Positions 45,614 through 59,200 are shown, numbered from the stretch's first letter. The stretch is DNA of 64,000 nucleotides from Myrica gale (GCA_963930655.1 OZ005602.1:2673501-2737500); one strand, 5' to 3'. A program made the numbers and translations. The notes: generated by a model from the letters alone, not told the origin.

Positions 45614-48388
45614 TAAAGTTTTATTTTTTCCAAATGCTGCTAGAGAGTTCCTTTTTTTACCTTGTTAATGCCCTGGTACCAACATCCACTATTAATGACA
45701 ATTGTTTTTTTTTCCTCTTTTTTTTAACTGCACTATTAATGCATCGACTAATTCCATCTGAACCTTTGATACAATTTATTAATGTGTTGATCACATCAGC
45801 ACACTTTGTTAGAACATGTTAGGATTGAAACTTAACTTTTTCCGAGGGATGAAGTTGTTCAATGAACTTCCAAGATAGGTTTCATTTTCTTGAGGACAAT
45901 TAAATCTTAAAAACAGAGAGAGAATAATCTAAGCTACTTTTTTCATTGATACTGTAAGAATATGAAGAATATGATCAGACATTTCAGGAAAAAAAAAACT
46001 AATTCTATTTTGTCCAGTCTTTTGCCCTGTAATTGCAACAATTGTTAGTCCCAAATGTGAACTATAACTAAACCAGTCACAGTCACTCCTCAAGTCAGTA
46101 TGTTACCACATCCCCTCCCACCTGAATAAGAATAAGAAAAAAGACTCTAAAATTTAGCACTGCTCGAAATTCTCTCCATCAGGAAGAACATAGAACCCAA
46201 ATGGACACCGGGCATCTTCGCCTCAGTGTGCTTAGATTGCTCTCTTTTGAATATTATTGAAAACCTGTAGCAATTCATAGATACAACATGAGAATCCTGC
46301 ATAAATGTTGTCTCAATGACAAGAAAGGAGGAAAATCAATTGATTTGTACGTGGGGCAGGAAAATAGCTCTATGCATAAAAATAAAAAGCTTAATCCTTC
46401 TCATTCCTATTGCTACAGGGAAAAATCAGAACTCATTGAGATCAAAGATCTAAAAATCCACCTTTCAAATGACCTTGACAACAAATATGCCATTACCTTG
46501 CAAGATCAAGAATGAGAACCCTGCTGATAATCTCAGCATCAGTATCAGAATAATGTGCACATATATTTCAGGTGCATCAAGGAATTATGGGAGACAATCA
46601 ACCAGAATGTGATAGCCATAGAAGATAACCTACAAGTCGTATGCAACCAAAAAACAGCTGCCTAATTATATATTTGGAGGAATTAAGAAAGAATGATGAA
46701 TAGTCTTGCACAAATGAGCTAAAGATGCACTTTATTTTCTAGTAAAAATTGTGTCAGATTAGCAAGTGTCACACTCAGCTCTCTATTTCATGAAAGTTAA
46801 GGAACACCTTCTAGAAGTGTCCAAATTGTGACAAAGGTTCACCAATACAGGTAAAAAAGGATGCAGCCATTGACCTTTATAGGGTCTATCCCACTATAGT
46901 CCATAGATATACATTGCTGCAATTGACTCTACCATCTAGACGGGTTAACTTCCAATGCCCTTTTTCAATTACAAATTTCTGCAATGAACACCCTGACGGG
47001 AAATTAATTTGCAATGTCCACATTACACCCATCCCCCTAATTATTGGTTTTGGTACCACTCGGATGTTAGGAGAGACATTGCAAATGACCCCAAAGCAGG
47101 GTGAATTGCTGGTCCATGTATCTGTGTGGGGGTTTATCCATGGATATGCAGCTCAGACACGCTGTAGGACTTGAACCCTATTCTCTTATCTGCCACCCTA
47201 CTCTACAGAATTTGGAAGTGCAATAAATGTAAAGATCTTTTTTTCTAACATGCAATTTTCAGTAAGACAAAATAATGCAAAGAGAACTTATGATACACTA
47301 GATGTCATACGATCAAACAGAAGCAGTTCTCAAACTTATTTTTTTTTATAAGTAAGTTCTCAAACTTTATCCCACCATTTTGGTGAATCAATGGATGGGA
47401 ACAGAAACTCCGAAGCTTACAACAACGAAGTTAAACAAATTTGACATTTATATTTTAAGTTTCTTATGATGACTAACAACTTTTTCAGGGGCATGAGCTA
47501 TACCTCTCCTTCCTTTCCAATGCAGATTCATTTCCTTGGAACGGCAGCTTGGCTGCCGTAAAGTTGTACTTGGTACTCTGGTTTTGCCCAAGGGCATATT
47601 GCAAATTTCTTTCCCTAAACCAAAGAGTTCCCGTTAATCGAAGATCTCCGATTATCTCGTAGTTGAAACTACTGAATCCATTCCTTCAATTCTTTACCCA
47701 GTGGATTTCTCATCCATAAAATCCAACTATGCTGAAGTATTCACCCTTAAACGTAGAGTTAATTGCATGCGATCTGCGACAATAGATAATCAAATCACAC
47801 ATCTTATAAAGAAAACAGATAATCAATTTACTTTCCGAAAGTGAAAATTTATTCCTCATTTCTGCAAATCATGTGTCCCATAACTCAGAAGAGAATTTTA
47901 GACCACCATAATTCCAAATGAAGATTTTTAAAAAATATATAGATACAAAGATAAACAAATCGAAAGATTTTGGTAAAGAGAGAGGTTACTTTGCCAGGAT
48001 CAAGCAGAACCTATGAACCACTAAGAAGAAGTTGATGAATATAACCCGTAAAAACCTAACATAAAGAAACACCAATTGATCGGGGGTGTCACCAGAACAG
48101 CACGGGAAGAATTGGTGGATTACTTTGAGTAATTTTTAAGCGGGTTGCCACAAGCCTAATGGACCCTCAAATAGTGCATTAAAAGGGACAGTTTGAGAAG
48201 TGGCCGTCCAGAGGATAGATGCTTGCCTTAGGTTTTATGTGTAACCTTTTGTGGAAAATAACACACCAAAAAAAAAGAGCAGTACCGATCCTCCAGAAAA
48301 ATGAAAATGTATCAACTATAAGCTGGTCCTCCTGAAAAAAAAAATCTTATAACAACTCGGTGCAGGAATTAGGGCTGAACTGCTACAC
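45614..48388. other. Intergenic region downstream of PTM
   Basis: No gene can be supported. A moderately repeat-like stretch at 46860-47220 has a tRNA-like GGTTCAAGTCC on the minus strand near 47170 and could be another SINE. A minus-strand open segment at about 47510-47677 (55 codons, no Met, ends at a GT) looks coding-like but could be chance. The rest is AT-rich and featureless. Confidence 0.35.
47338..47354 (-). mobile_element. 17-bp LINE stub between 13-bp target duplications
   Basis: AGTTCTCAAACTT occurs at 47325-47337 and again at 47355-47367. The 17 bp between them, read on the minus strand, are TACTTAT followed by an A-run, exactly the last bases and poly(A) of the LINEs at 27626 and 38723. 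This is an extremely 5'-truncated retroposition. Confidence 0.85.
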
Positions 48389-48460
48389 TATACCTCGCTC
48401 AATGGTGGGACAGCATTAGATACTTCATCATTACATTCAACCACAGCATTGCTTTGCGCT

Positions 48461-51400
48461 TCAACCAACTGGGACATCACTCTTCACAGCTAGCACATTG
48501 GGGCAGATAGGAGGGTCCGTTTTCCGACATAGATGACACCTAAAACCAATAAGCTTATCCATATTATCGGGATTGAGCCCAAAAGCATCTCCATGAAACC
48601 CTTCTGCATAACAGAAAAGTGAAGAAATATACAATGAAACATGTATGAACTACAAAATTTGATAATGCAGTATAAAGGGCATTACGAAAAAGCTAAAAGC
48701 AAGAGGATATGTTTACCCAACATGCATTGTGTTCCTAATCAATGTATGAAAGAATAACCAAAGAAGACAAAAAGAACTAGAGAAATTAAAGTACCTCCAC
48801 AGATTTGACAAGTAATATAGCTTAATGGAGATGAGCCACTGGTTTCACAACAAAGATGGCATTTGGGCTGATCAAGAATCACAGACAATTTCTCCGAAGA
48901 GGCGAGAATATTTTTCTCCCTAAAATGCACTACTCGTTCATCGTCTGGCTTTCTCGACAACAGTAGACCATTGAGCCAGTAACTGTGGTAAACATGAGTT
49001 CTCTTCTTCTGCAAACAAGTACCTCTCTTCGGTTTCTTATTTGTCATCTTTTTGGATTTTATCTGCTTCGCTTTCCTGCGTCCTCCACGCTTTTTTTTTG
49101 GCAGTGATAAGCATTTAGCTTTTCTAGGTGAACGACGTAGAGGCACACCGGCTGGAGCTCGTTTACTGTTTTGTGACTGTATTTGTCCACCCTTTGAGGG
49201 TTTTTTGCTACGTTTTAGTCTGAGTGACCTGGAATCTTTAGAGGCTTTTTTATGCTTCTGTGACAGTAGTTTCCCTCCTTTTGGGCCAATTTTCCTTCTT
49301 TTTGCATCAATCTTGGCTCGCATCCCATCCTGGCATCGGTGGCATGTATATATACATCCTGCAGTAATGGCCCCAGCAGACTTCCTGACATGCCTTTTGT
49401 GAAAAAATCCTGGAGTATGACAAAATCAGGTACAAAACTTACAATGTAAAAAGGGAACCACATGACAAACACGCACCCTGAAGCAACTAAATTAACAATC
49501 GTTAACCATACAACCTCATTGTTTTGCTCCTTACCTACTTCCTCTGGGTTGTTTGTAGTAAAAATTCAACCTACCCTACTTTCCAGAGAAATTTTCTTCA
49601 GAAATCAGTACAACTAATCAAAGCACAACAGGGTACAAAAGATGGTAACTTTGACCGGATGGTCTGAAGCTAAAAATGGATATCGCCACATGTCTTGTGT
49701 CCATTTGAGCTAGCCACTGTCCTCCTTGGGCTTATCCAGAACAGTATCCTAAAGTGGTTTATGCAGTTTCTGCAATCACATTACGGATTACACGAGACAA
49801 AAGTATCCGCCACAGAGCAAAGAATATCTAGGCAACATATATCTTAATAAGATTGATGGTATGCATAAACAAAGCCCTAACTTACAAGCCCTGAACGATA
49901 TCCATAACTTACAAATTCAAATACAGATAAGCAGCAAGCACTAGAAAACAAAGACTCAAAGAAAGAAATACAGAAAATCAAGACAGCAGTATTTGGTACA
50001 AAATAACAGAAAAACATAACTATTGAAATTGTTTACAAACAGCCAGACAAAAGAACTAAACATAAAAGGATGAGGCCTAGGAGAAGTCAGAAAATCACCT
50101 TTGCAGAACTGGCAGCTCACAGCTTCCCTGCCAATATTAAGAACATAAATTGGTGAACAGAATGGAAAGAAGGAAAAATAAAGTTAATGAGATGACAAAT
50201 CAAGATGGAAGTGTTAAAAGATTTAACACAAGAAAAATGTCAGCATAGTTTAAGCCTTTTAACCCTGAGGCTAGTATCATTACAATGCTTGACCAGATAT
50301 CTAATACAAAACTACAATTCTCAAATAATCACCAGACTATGTTGTTCAAATTCTCCACTTTAGTTGACTATGACCTGACAGAACAACCTATAACCTACTT
50401 TCTCCTTTTTAATTCCCTGGTATCTAATGCCAGCCAGCTAACCAGCATGAGACATCAAAATTAGAGCACCATGCAGTGGCCTTTAAGATTGTCAAAAGTA
50501 CGATTGACATCTTGGGATCAGATGAAGTTAAGTTCAGTAAGTATTCAGGACAACCTAATGTGAGGGCCATTGAGTTCAAGTATTGGAAAATCTTCTTTGT
50601 TTCCCTTTGAATTTACAAGAGAAAGGAAAGAAGATTTAAAGGATAATAATCACTAATACTTTTGAACAATATTTCAGGGGTCCTAAAGATGGAAACCATG
50701 GTAATCCCTAATGAAGCATCATTCGGAAAAACTCAGCAGCAGAAACAAGACCAAAATCATCAGTAAGTTACCATAATTGTACACTTACTAATACCCCCCC
50801 CCCCCCCCCCGGTGCCCTTTCACAGAAAAAAAAGCACAGCACAGTTGTTCACTCCCACAGCTTTTCTTTGTGTTTCTTCATAACCAGTTTTTTTACTTTT
50901 CCACTTAGTTCTACAAGTTTACACCAACACAGCAACTGGAGGGGGTGGGGGACTTGGAACAGCCACATCTAACACTGACGCGATCCCATATATGATTCAA
51001 AGGAAAAATAGGCATAGGGATTTCACCTTTAAAAATATTTATCCTACCAAGAGGTCAGGAAGCAAAGCCCATGTTTTGTAACTATGTATATCCTAAATAA
51101 TACTCGGTGCCAAGGGGACGTGGCAAGGGGGTATGGTAAACTTAAAATTTTGACTTCTAGGATTTTTTTAATGATCTTTTGGGAACTAAAATTCCTGATA
51201 CATTCCGCTTCCCCCCCCCCCCCCCCAAAACCCAAAAAAAAACAAAAACTTTTATGAGTATTACTATATTGTTCTACAACGAGTGGCTTTGGAGAAAATT
51301 GCATAGATTTTATTTCTTCACAAAGGATAAAGAACCTTATTCCCACAAATCCCCTACCCACCCTTAGAAGCATGAAAAGTACCATAGGCCACAAATATAT

Positions 51401-54400
51401 CAAAACATACATATTTATGTGTATGTGTACGTGTATAAATCTACACATATACATGCTTCGGTGTGTGATTCTTATTTCCTGTTCTCCTATCCGATTCTTA
51501 AATGCACCCATTCACTACCTATCCATTAAAAAGCCCTAAGATCTCATATTAGTTTTTCGAGTAAATTATTACTCAAAATTCAAAAAGAACTTGCAATTAT
51601 TAAAAAAAAAAAAGATAACAAACCTATACATGTGGAGTATATGACGACAATTTCCAGTTCTTCATTATAGTTTATTTAATAGTAATAGTAGTTGAATGTA
51701 ATAGCCTAACATCAGGGGGCCAAAAGTAGAAAACGGATATCATAGGCAGGAAAAGAATAACATACTACAATTATATCAAATACCTGATCAGAACATCTCT
51801 ATTGCAATGCACACACTGGTAATAATCTAATCTTTCAGCTTTTGAAAACAAATACGAAAATCCCGTACTCCGCCGGGTCCTCGTTTTTACTCTATCAACC
51901 TCAAGAAGTTCCCCACACTTCGTCTCATTAGATTTGCGGGAAATTCTTTTCTCCTCAAAATTTTTCAAAAGATGCAAGGGAACGTAACATTCGGCCAACC
52001 AATATTTCTTCCTTTCACTAGAAGATTCTTCCACCAGGGATCCGTATTTTTTAACAATGTCCGGGATTACTCTTCTCTTTCCGAAATCCAGAAGATACTT
52101 TACCACTTCCCCTTCAGTGCACTTCCTGCGGATAATGACTTTCTTAAAAAGCCTGATTGATTTTCTAGATTCCTTGTCCAAGGTAGGGAGAGGATGTGTG
52201 TTTTCAATGTCATCCCACTTAATGTTGGAATCAAGCTCCCTAACCTGTAAACCAAATGGGAGTTAGTGGAATGAGGGTTTCAGAAGGCTGCTGATTCAGG
52301 TACACCTATCAGTAAGATATGAAACAATGCTAGGCCTGGCAATCATACCTAGCCCAACCATAAGGTGGTGTAAAACTTGGTTAAATGGTATAAAAGCAAA
52401 ATATAAATATAAAAAATATCATGATAACAAACAAAATGACCAAGATGATACCACAGATACAATAGCTACTTTTTATAAACAATAAATTGAGGTCCCTCTC
52501 ATGGATATTCCTGAAGTTACACAGCTTACTTCTTCATCTTTTTCTTCTTCTTAACCAGAGTACAAAAAACCATTAAGCAGTGATAAGCCAGCTTGAGCTA
52601 ACCTTCATTCTTTTTTTTGGCAGGTAATAACTATCATTAGAAAGGCATAATATGGGATGTAGCCCCTAGTACACCAGATGTATACAAGCGAAACACATTC
52701 ATAGGTTCTTCATCAGTGCTCTTTTCCCAGAAGGTAAAGACAACGCGCCCTCATGCAGTCATTGATAGCCATAGCCCTTCGATCGATCCCCATTTGCCCC
52801 AACCCTTGTCACCTCTGGCTATACCTTTTCCTGGTAGGAGAAAAGGAGGTAACTGAAGGACACCGTGGTAGTCCCCTCATGAATAACAGTTTAAATGATC
52901 TTTTACAGGTTAGCCATACACGCATCCGAACTGCAACCTCTGCTTTCAACTCATTCTTATAAAAGGAGGAAGTGTCATTTGAGCGAGAACACGTAGTAAT
53001 TATTTTTTGATAGTAAAAGGACAGATTATATGCAGAAAAAACATATTTCTTTCCATTCAATAGAAATTAATGATTGTTATGTGTCACCTGTTTCATTTAT
53101 TTCCAAGAGCATGTCCGACATGATGTAACCATGTAAATAACATCCCTAACATTATATGGCCAACCCCAGAACTATTAGTTTCCACCTTGAAAGATAAATA
53201 CTGCTTGCAAAACAGGAAGAAAAAAACAATGGGAATAAAATATCCGAAGTCCTAGAAAAATGACTATCACAATGAAAATCATGCATTTTCAATTGCATAA
53301 AAGAGAAACTTTGGCCACACTAGGCTGGAAAGGATATCGCTGGGTCAGACTCACTCGAGCAACACCTAAACCACAAACTAAAATCCATAAACTACCTCCC
53401 TGATTTTGCGTCTAGCACTAAAGTACAGAAACATAGGAATATCAGAAGAACAAATCAGGAACACCATATCTGCGCTACAGATAATAAAGAACATTGGAGA
53501 TGACTAGAGATATACCCGGAAAGCAAGCTGCTCTACACTGGATGCTGTCTCAACAGCAGCACGCCAAGCAACGTATCTGCTTCTCTTCGCATGTTCTGAA
53601 TTCTCAGGATATAATATGCCCGGTATTTTTGTACACCCAGCTGCAGAATTTTAAACTTCAAACAAATTCAGAATAATTATTCAGTTGATTAAACACTAAA
53701 ACTCCCACTACGTACAAGAAAGAGGAAACTACATTGAGACCTTGTCTGGCGGCCTTGGAAGCCAAGGAGTGAGGCAGAACCTTCCAATTAAACACCTGAC
53801 GAGAAAGCCTACCACCCCTCCACCAGAATATACCCAATCCACCACCAGCATTTGAAGAAGGATTGGACTCAGGTTCAGAAAACCTAACCCTCTTTCGGCC
53901 AATCCCATGCTTTGAGGATGCACGTGAAGAACTGATTACAACATGAGAAGCTGAACCCATAGTAACAACAGAATCCAAATGTCTTGACCAGTCAGTTGAG
54001 AGTGCAAGAGGATGCGCATTTGACTCCAACTGTGGACATCCCATAGCAGGATAAATTACTCCAATAGTATCAGAGAATGAAACCAAGATAGCTAAATGTA
54101 TGATGTCAGAAGATACACTAAAGGCCACAATTTGGGCCACTTCAAACCAAGGAGTGAATAATCCAAGTAACAGACAAATGAGAGCCTATATAAACACTAG
54201 CTTGCACAACCTGGAATATCAAAACTAACACGTAGTGACTCCCCAACAAGATGATCGTCCCTATCACAGTGAGACATTATGACCTCAACCCAACCAGATA
54301 ACTTTGCAAGAAGTAAAAATACATGTGTTGCTAAAAAAACAAAGGAATCAAACACAGGATCCTCTACCCTTCTCCTTTGCCACCAAAATTTGAGGAAGAG

Positions 54401-57400
54401 TATATTGGTCAAACTGAATCCCAAATGCCAGGCCAACCAGTTTAACAACTTTAACCATTTGAATAACGAGACAAAAAGATACTCACTGTGAGCAATAAGT
54501 GTTTGATAGAAGCTAGATCAAATGCCTTAAGAATACTTCTACGCCAACACTTTGTAAGATGCTGATTCAGCCACGGTCCCAACAAAAGCCCTTGCAGACG
54601 GTCTTCAAGAGAGAGAACATGACACATGACATCTACAAGATGGCCCTTCCTGCTCTTTTTGGATTGAAGACCAGCCACATCGTTTTTAGAACTTTCCTGG
54701 ACAGACCCCAAACACATGCTGAACAAGCAATTACTGTCATCACTTTGATTTTTACAAGAAAAGCACCATCCACACTTCTCTTTCCTAGCATCTACATGTA
54801 GGTCCTGAATATTTGGCCAACAAAACCTAGTTGAGTTTCTCAAAATGGCCTTCATTTGCACTGAAATTATATCCTCCTCTGATAGTATAGAGTGTTCAGC
54901 ACTTTTGTCCGAGGATTTACACATCAACTGCTCCACAACTGATGAGGAAGTTTGAGCAAAATTGTAATAGTTCATGTAGGCAATCCCATGATTAACTGAT
55001 AATGCGTCAACTTTTCTAGTGGTTATAACAGATGAGAAATGCTGAGGACCTACAGATTCATTATTATTTTCGTGTCTGATGCGGGAAGATTTCAACGAAG
55101 TGTGTCCAGAATATGGGAATTTTCCTGGTATTTGAGACTGATCTGAAAAATCAGGAGATCTATCTGACTCGTGGGGGGCATGCTTTACAATTTTCTGAAT
55201 GTCTACACTCGTTTGCGTGGCTCCAGCTGATCCTTCTGAAGTTGTATATGGAGTTTCTGTGGCAGACATGGAATGTAAGAAGTTCATAGACATGGAGACT
55301 TCACAGCCAAGATTACCAGCACATCCACTACCAGAGTTCTCTTCCACATTTCTTCCATTATCAATTTCATTCTTAACAGTATTTGTTTCTGACATTGTCA
55401 ATGCCGGGGGCATTAAAACAACCGGGTTCTGTCTCTTTGTAACAATGTCTGAGCATACAGAATAATTCAGCAAGTCGAAATTACTAGCTCCATTTAAGGT
55501 TAAAGGGATATCCCAGTGCTTGTAAATAGCCATTAATATGCCATTATAGATGACATATGAAGCTTTTAACACTTCAATGACGACATTGAGATCATTTCTG
55601 TGGTAGTAACTGAAAGTGGATTCAGTGTCAGATGATTCTGACCTGCAAGTTCAAAATCCAGACATGATTGAATCAAGAACATAGGATAAGGTGTTCATCG
55701 CGAAACAAATATTTAATGATCAGGAGCAGCAGAAGAAGATCTAATGCTTACGAAATGAGTAGAAAAAAAATATTGGTCCAACATAATAAACTTTGATTTA
55801 AAACGTTAATTACCACTCCTAAATTCTCTTCTGTAAAGATCATCACTACCCTAACTTAAGAACAAACAAACCTGGTTTGTTTTGGAATGTAAAACAAAAC
55901 CAGCCAGCTACTCTACTGTTTAGATTCAAAACAACACGAGAAGAGCAGAAAAGAAAAAGAAGACTAATATCACACCGTATCATCCTTCTGAAGAAAAATC
56001 AAAGCTGCAACAGTGGATAATTGATACACTAGCCTTATACAAGTGTCCACAAAAAGCTTAGCCCTATACAAGTAGTCAATTTTTTCTCTTTTTTTTTTTC
56101 AGTCTCACTACCAAAACCATCCTTTTTTCATAGGCATAAACCATCCCTAGTACCTGCGAAGACCCCTAAAGTAACTGTTAGCTTTTTATGGACAGGATTT
56201 AAGACAAGATACTCAGGGAATTCAATATCATGATTAATGACACCATACAAATATGTTGATTATTAGTAACAGGAGTAGACTAGTACCAGTCTATCAAATT
56301 TTACTAGGTATAAATTATAAGGAAAAAACTTACACTAACAAGTAACCACAGCTGCTAAAATATATGCGACCATGAGGATCAGTTCCCAGTATCTCTGCTC
56401 CTCGGAGGGACTTCCGCGGTTTCATCCAAGGCTTATGTCGGTCAATTGCACACTCAGGGCAGTACCAGTCACCCTCTGGCAAAAGATGACTAATAATGCC
56501 CACGCACCTTGAATGGTAGGCAGCAGGACAACCATCACAGCATATTAAGCTTCCATCCATCTTACAAAGGCAGCATTCATCACTATTCCAGTCAGTGGTG
56601 TCCTCAACCATTTCCTCTGTCAAGTAAGAGCCACACGAAACATCAACTGTTACTCTCCTTTTCTTGCAAATATCCAGGTTCATACTCCGGTCAAAAACCA
56701 TGTCAGACTCAGCAGCCAAAGATCTTCTATTAAGCTCGGCCCTTATAGCTTCCACTTCAATCATATCATCACACAAACACCGAAGCACCTCAATCTTCAC
56801 AGAAGCAGGTTGTTGGTAGTAGTCACTTCTAAATAGCTTTAAGCCACTAATATCAAAATTCGGTTTCAATGCTGAACCATGAATCAGTAGGTACTCGACC
56901 ATAAAAATGGGCCATGTAATTAAATCTAAGAAATCCCAGTTTAGACTCCTACACCAAAATTTTGGCAGAGAACGTGTTAAGAACCATACAATAGAATCAA
57001 AGTGCTTTAGAAGGAAACAGTAAAAGGGAGAAACTAATATATACCTCAAGCAATTGGAAGCAGATTCAGCACCTTCATTTGAAAGGTACTCCAAATGCTT
57101 CCTCAGAGTTTGCAATATAGAAACATGAATGCAATCAAACAATGTAGTTGGAGACTTACACTGCAGTGCCCCTACAAAATCCTCCAACTCAAAGGGACTC
57201 AGAAATAACAAAGTACTAAATGATCTTAAACAGGCATAGACAGAAAAAAGGTCAAGAATGGGAATGTCATCTAAATTTAAAATTTGTGAAGAAGGGGGTA
57301 ATTGCAGCTTCGGAGGAAGAACACTTGTCTTTTCAGATCCTTCACAACTTGAAATCGCTGTAATTTCTTCTGTTACTGCACTGACTGTAGGGGATGGTGA

Positions 57401-58747
57401 AGAATCATGGACAGCACATGCAACACGACTCTGGGCAGACCCCCTGCGTGTACTTCTCCTCAAAACTGTTTCCGTGGTGGATCTCAAATTATCTTGTAGT
57501 CTTCTTCTCTTTCTCCGGCTACTTCCTTGTTTGCATTGACTTCCTAAGTCACTTTGGTCCCCATGAACAACTGTAGTACCAACATCCGAAAGACCATCCT
57601 TCAACTGAACTTCCATAGAACTAGAATCCTTCATGCAGCTATCATCCAAAATACCACGAGAAGGATGGATTCTCAAATCATCCCTACAAACATTAATATC
57701 CTTCTCAATTTCTTCAACCAGCCCTGAAGATGCCTCCTTGTCTGCAGTCTCAAGGGACTGACCCATAATTTGCATCGACTTACCATCATCAATATCTACA
57801 TTAACTTCCTCCAAAGACCCGTTTGGGCCCCCATCTTCCTTGCGTCTTTCTTCAGAAACATCTCCTGCCATCTCTGTCTTTTGGCTTTCTCCAACCATCT
57901 GCAAAGAATTACTCTCCCTAAAGTCTGCTCCAACATCACCATCCGTATCCTTGATTTCCTCATAAACCTCCAAATTCAAATCAAAATCACATTTCCTCTT
58001 CTGGGTTACAGAAGCCGAACAACCAATATCACCCTCAGTCAAATTCTCATCAAAATTACAATTGACGTCTAAATTCAAGTCAAAAGAATCCCATTTCCGC
58101 ACATTTTCCTCAGATTTCACATGTGCATCACACGCCTCGTTCAAATTAAGCCCAGTATTCAAATCAAACCTGTCCTCCAAATTCCCACGAACAGAAACAC
58201 TTTCTTTCAAATCCTCCCCAATCCTACTTTTCTTTTCTGGGGTTTCTTCAATATCAATATTCAAATTCCGGCTAACCTCCTCACCTTCTTTCAAGTTCCC
58301 TCCAAACCCATGTCCCATTTCCCGAATAACCCCATCATTCAAATTACCATTTCCATGCGGAATCCCACTGGGCCCCACGGTTTCCCTCAAATTCCCTCCA
58401 AACCCAGTATTTAAATCATAGTTTCCATTCAAATCCTTCTCGCCAATCGCCAAATTTAAGCTAACGTTACCTGAGCCACCTCGAACCTCGAGCTTCTGCT
58501 CCATACGGCGCCGCTTCTTGGGCTTCCGGCCGACCCGCGACTTCTCGTGAGACAATTCGACGGCGGCGGCGGCTTGTTGTCTGCCCTCGAAGAGCGAAGT
58601 CACTTCAGAAAACTCCAGCTCCTCCGAATCGCCATCCTCGTAGACGATCTCGAAGAACCCAGACGAGGCATCGTATGATCTCACAGTCCCCGAGAATACC
58701 CCAAAGCCCTCGAACTCTTTCTTCACGGTCCTGCCCACGAACTCCAT
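48461..58747 (-). CDS. PTM: DDT and PHD-finger protein, PTM-like
   Basis: PTM is a chloroplast-envelope PHD-type transcription factor whose N-terminal part is reported to move to the nucleus in plastid retrograde signalling. My exons are 57045..58747, 56334..56948, 54487..55642, 53741..54029, 53516..53640, 51784..52244, 50099..50127, 48795..49409 and 48461..48603: about 1711 aa, in phase. Residues 5-50 form a Tudor-like region (FSGTVRSYDASSGFFEIVYE). An acidic repeat-rich stretch follows. The DDT domain spans about 480-620 (FSVYACLRSFSTLLFLSPFE). A PHD finger lies near 690-735 (CCLCKMDGSLICCDGC, AYHSRC, WYCPEC). Two more Cys-rich zinc-finger regions lie near 1440-1490 and 1640-1700, separated by a Lys/Arg-rich stretch. 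I chose the ATG at 58747 (MEFVGRT) because the 20 codons upstream are low-complexity leader. The 96-nt first intron is in frame. I see no clear membrane segment, so true PTM versus a paralogue is open. Confidence 0.88.
50794..50810. repeat. Poly(C) run of 17
   Basis: A pure C homopolymer in a PTM intron. A similar run of 16 lies at 51211-51226 in the same intron. Runs of this length are rare in AT-rich plant introns and their length may be uncertain. Confidence 0.85.
51211..51226. repeat. Poly(C) run of 16
   Basis: A second C homopolymer in the same PTM intron, followed by an A-rich tract. Confidence 0.85.
52613..52700 (-). mobile_element. Tail of a second LINE type in a PTM intron
   Basis: A T-run followed by GGCAGGTAATAACTATCATT and then a CTAGTACACCAGATGTATAC phrase resembles the 3' end of another common plant LINE group, whose tails carry an AGTACACAGG.AGTATACAAG-like motif. 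The orientation is minus, like the host gene. Only the end is present, and the upstream extent is unclear. Confidence 0.5.
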
Positions 58748-59200
58748 TCCCAGAAGCCTTCGGGTGATCTTTGGAGGGAGAAAAAAGAAAAAAGAAAAGA
58801 ACGGCAATTGAAAAGCTTTCTTGCTTCTCTCTCCTCTCGAGAATTGCCTTTCGGGCAGAGAGAGAGAGAGAGAGGGAGAAATAGACAGAAAGAAAACGTC
58901 TCTCTCGCTCTAAAAATGCTTTTAACGTGCAGAGAGAGAGAGAGAGACAACTTGGGTAAGTCAGGAGGAATGTGACTTTCTTCTCTCTGTAGTCGTTTTT
59001 TTTAGCTGAACAACTCTCTCTGTAGTCTGTACAAAGTAGTGAAAGTACAAGTGGGTAAAGTGAAGTAGTCTTAGGAGAGAGGAGGAGAAAGAGATGGGTA
59101 AAGAAAGTCGGCCAAATATCTTTGGATGGTATTTTTGAAGGCAAATAAAAATACGGAAAGACGGAATTTTGGTAGGTGGGGAATTAGGAAGGATTATCAA
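58748..59200 (-). promoter_or_regulatory. PTM 5' leader and promoter region
   Basis: Two GA runs on the plus strand (about 58857-58876 and 58930-58948) give CT-rich microsatellites on the coding strand, which is typical of plant 5' leaders. The open frames across them are low-complexity. I cannot place the transcription start. Confidence 0.4.

Noticed and set aside
51044..51511. 155-codon minus-strand frame in a PTM intron
   Set aside because: It includes a glycine run from the poly(C) tract and hydrophobic AT-derived sequence, and lies between well-supported PTM exons in a frame that does not join them.
58748..58807. Upstream in-frame Met at 58807 as the PTM start
   Set aside because: The extra 20 codons (MPFFSFFFFLPP...) are leader-like low complexity. 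MEFVGRTVKKEFEGFG at 58747 looks like the natural start of the Tudor-like region.
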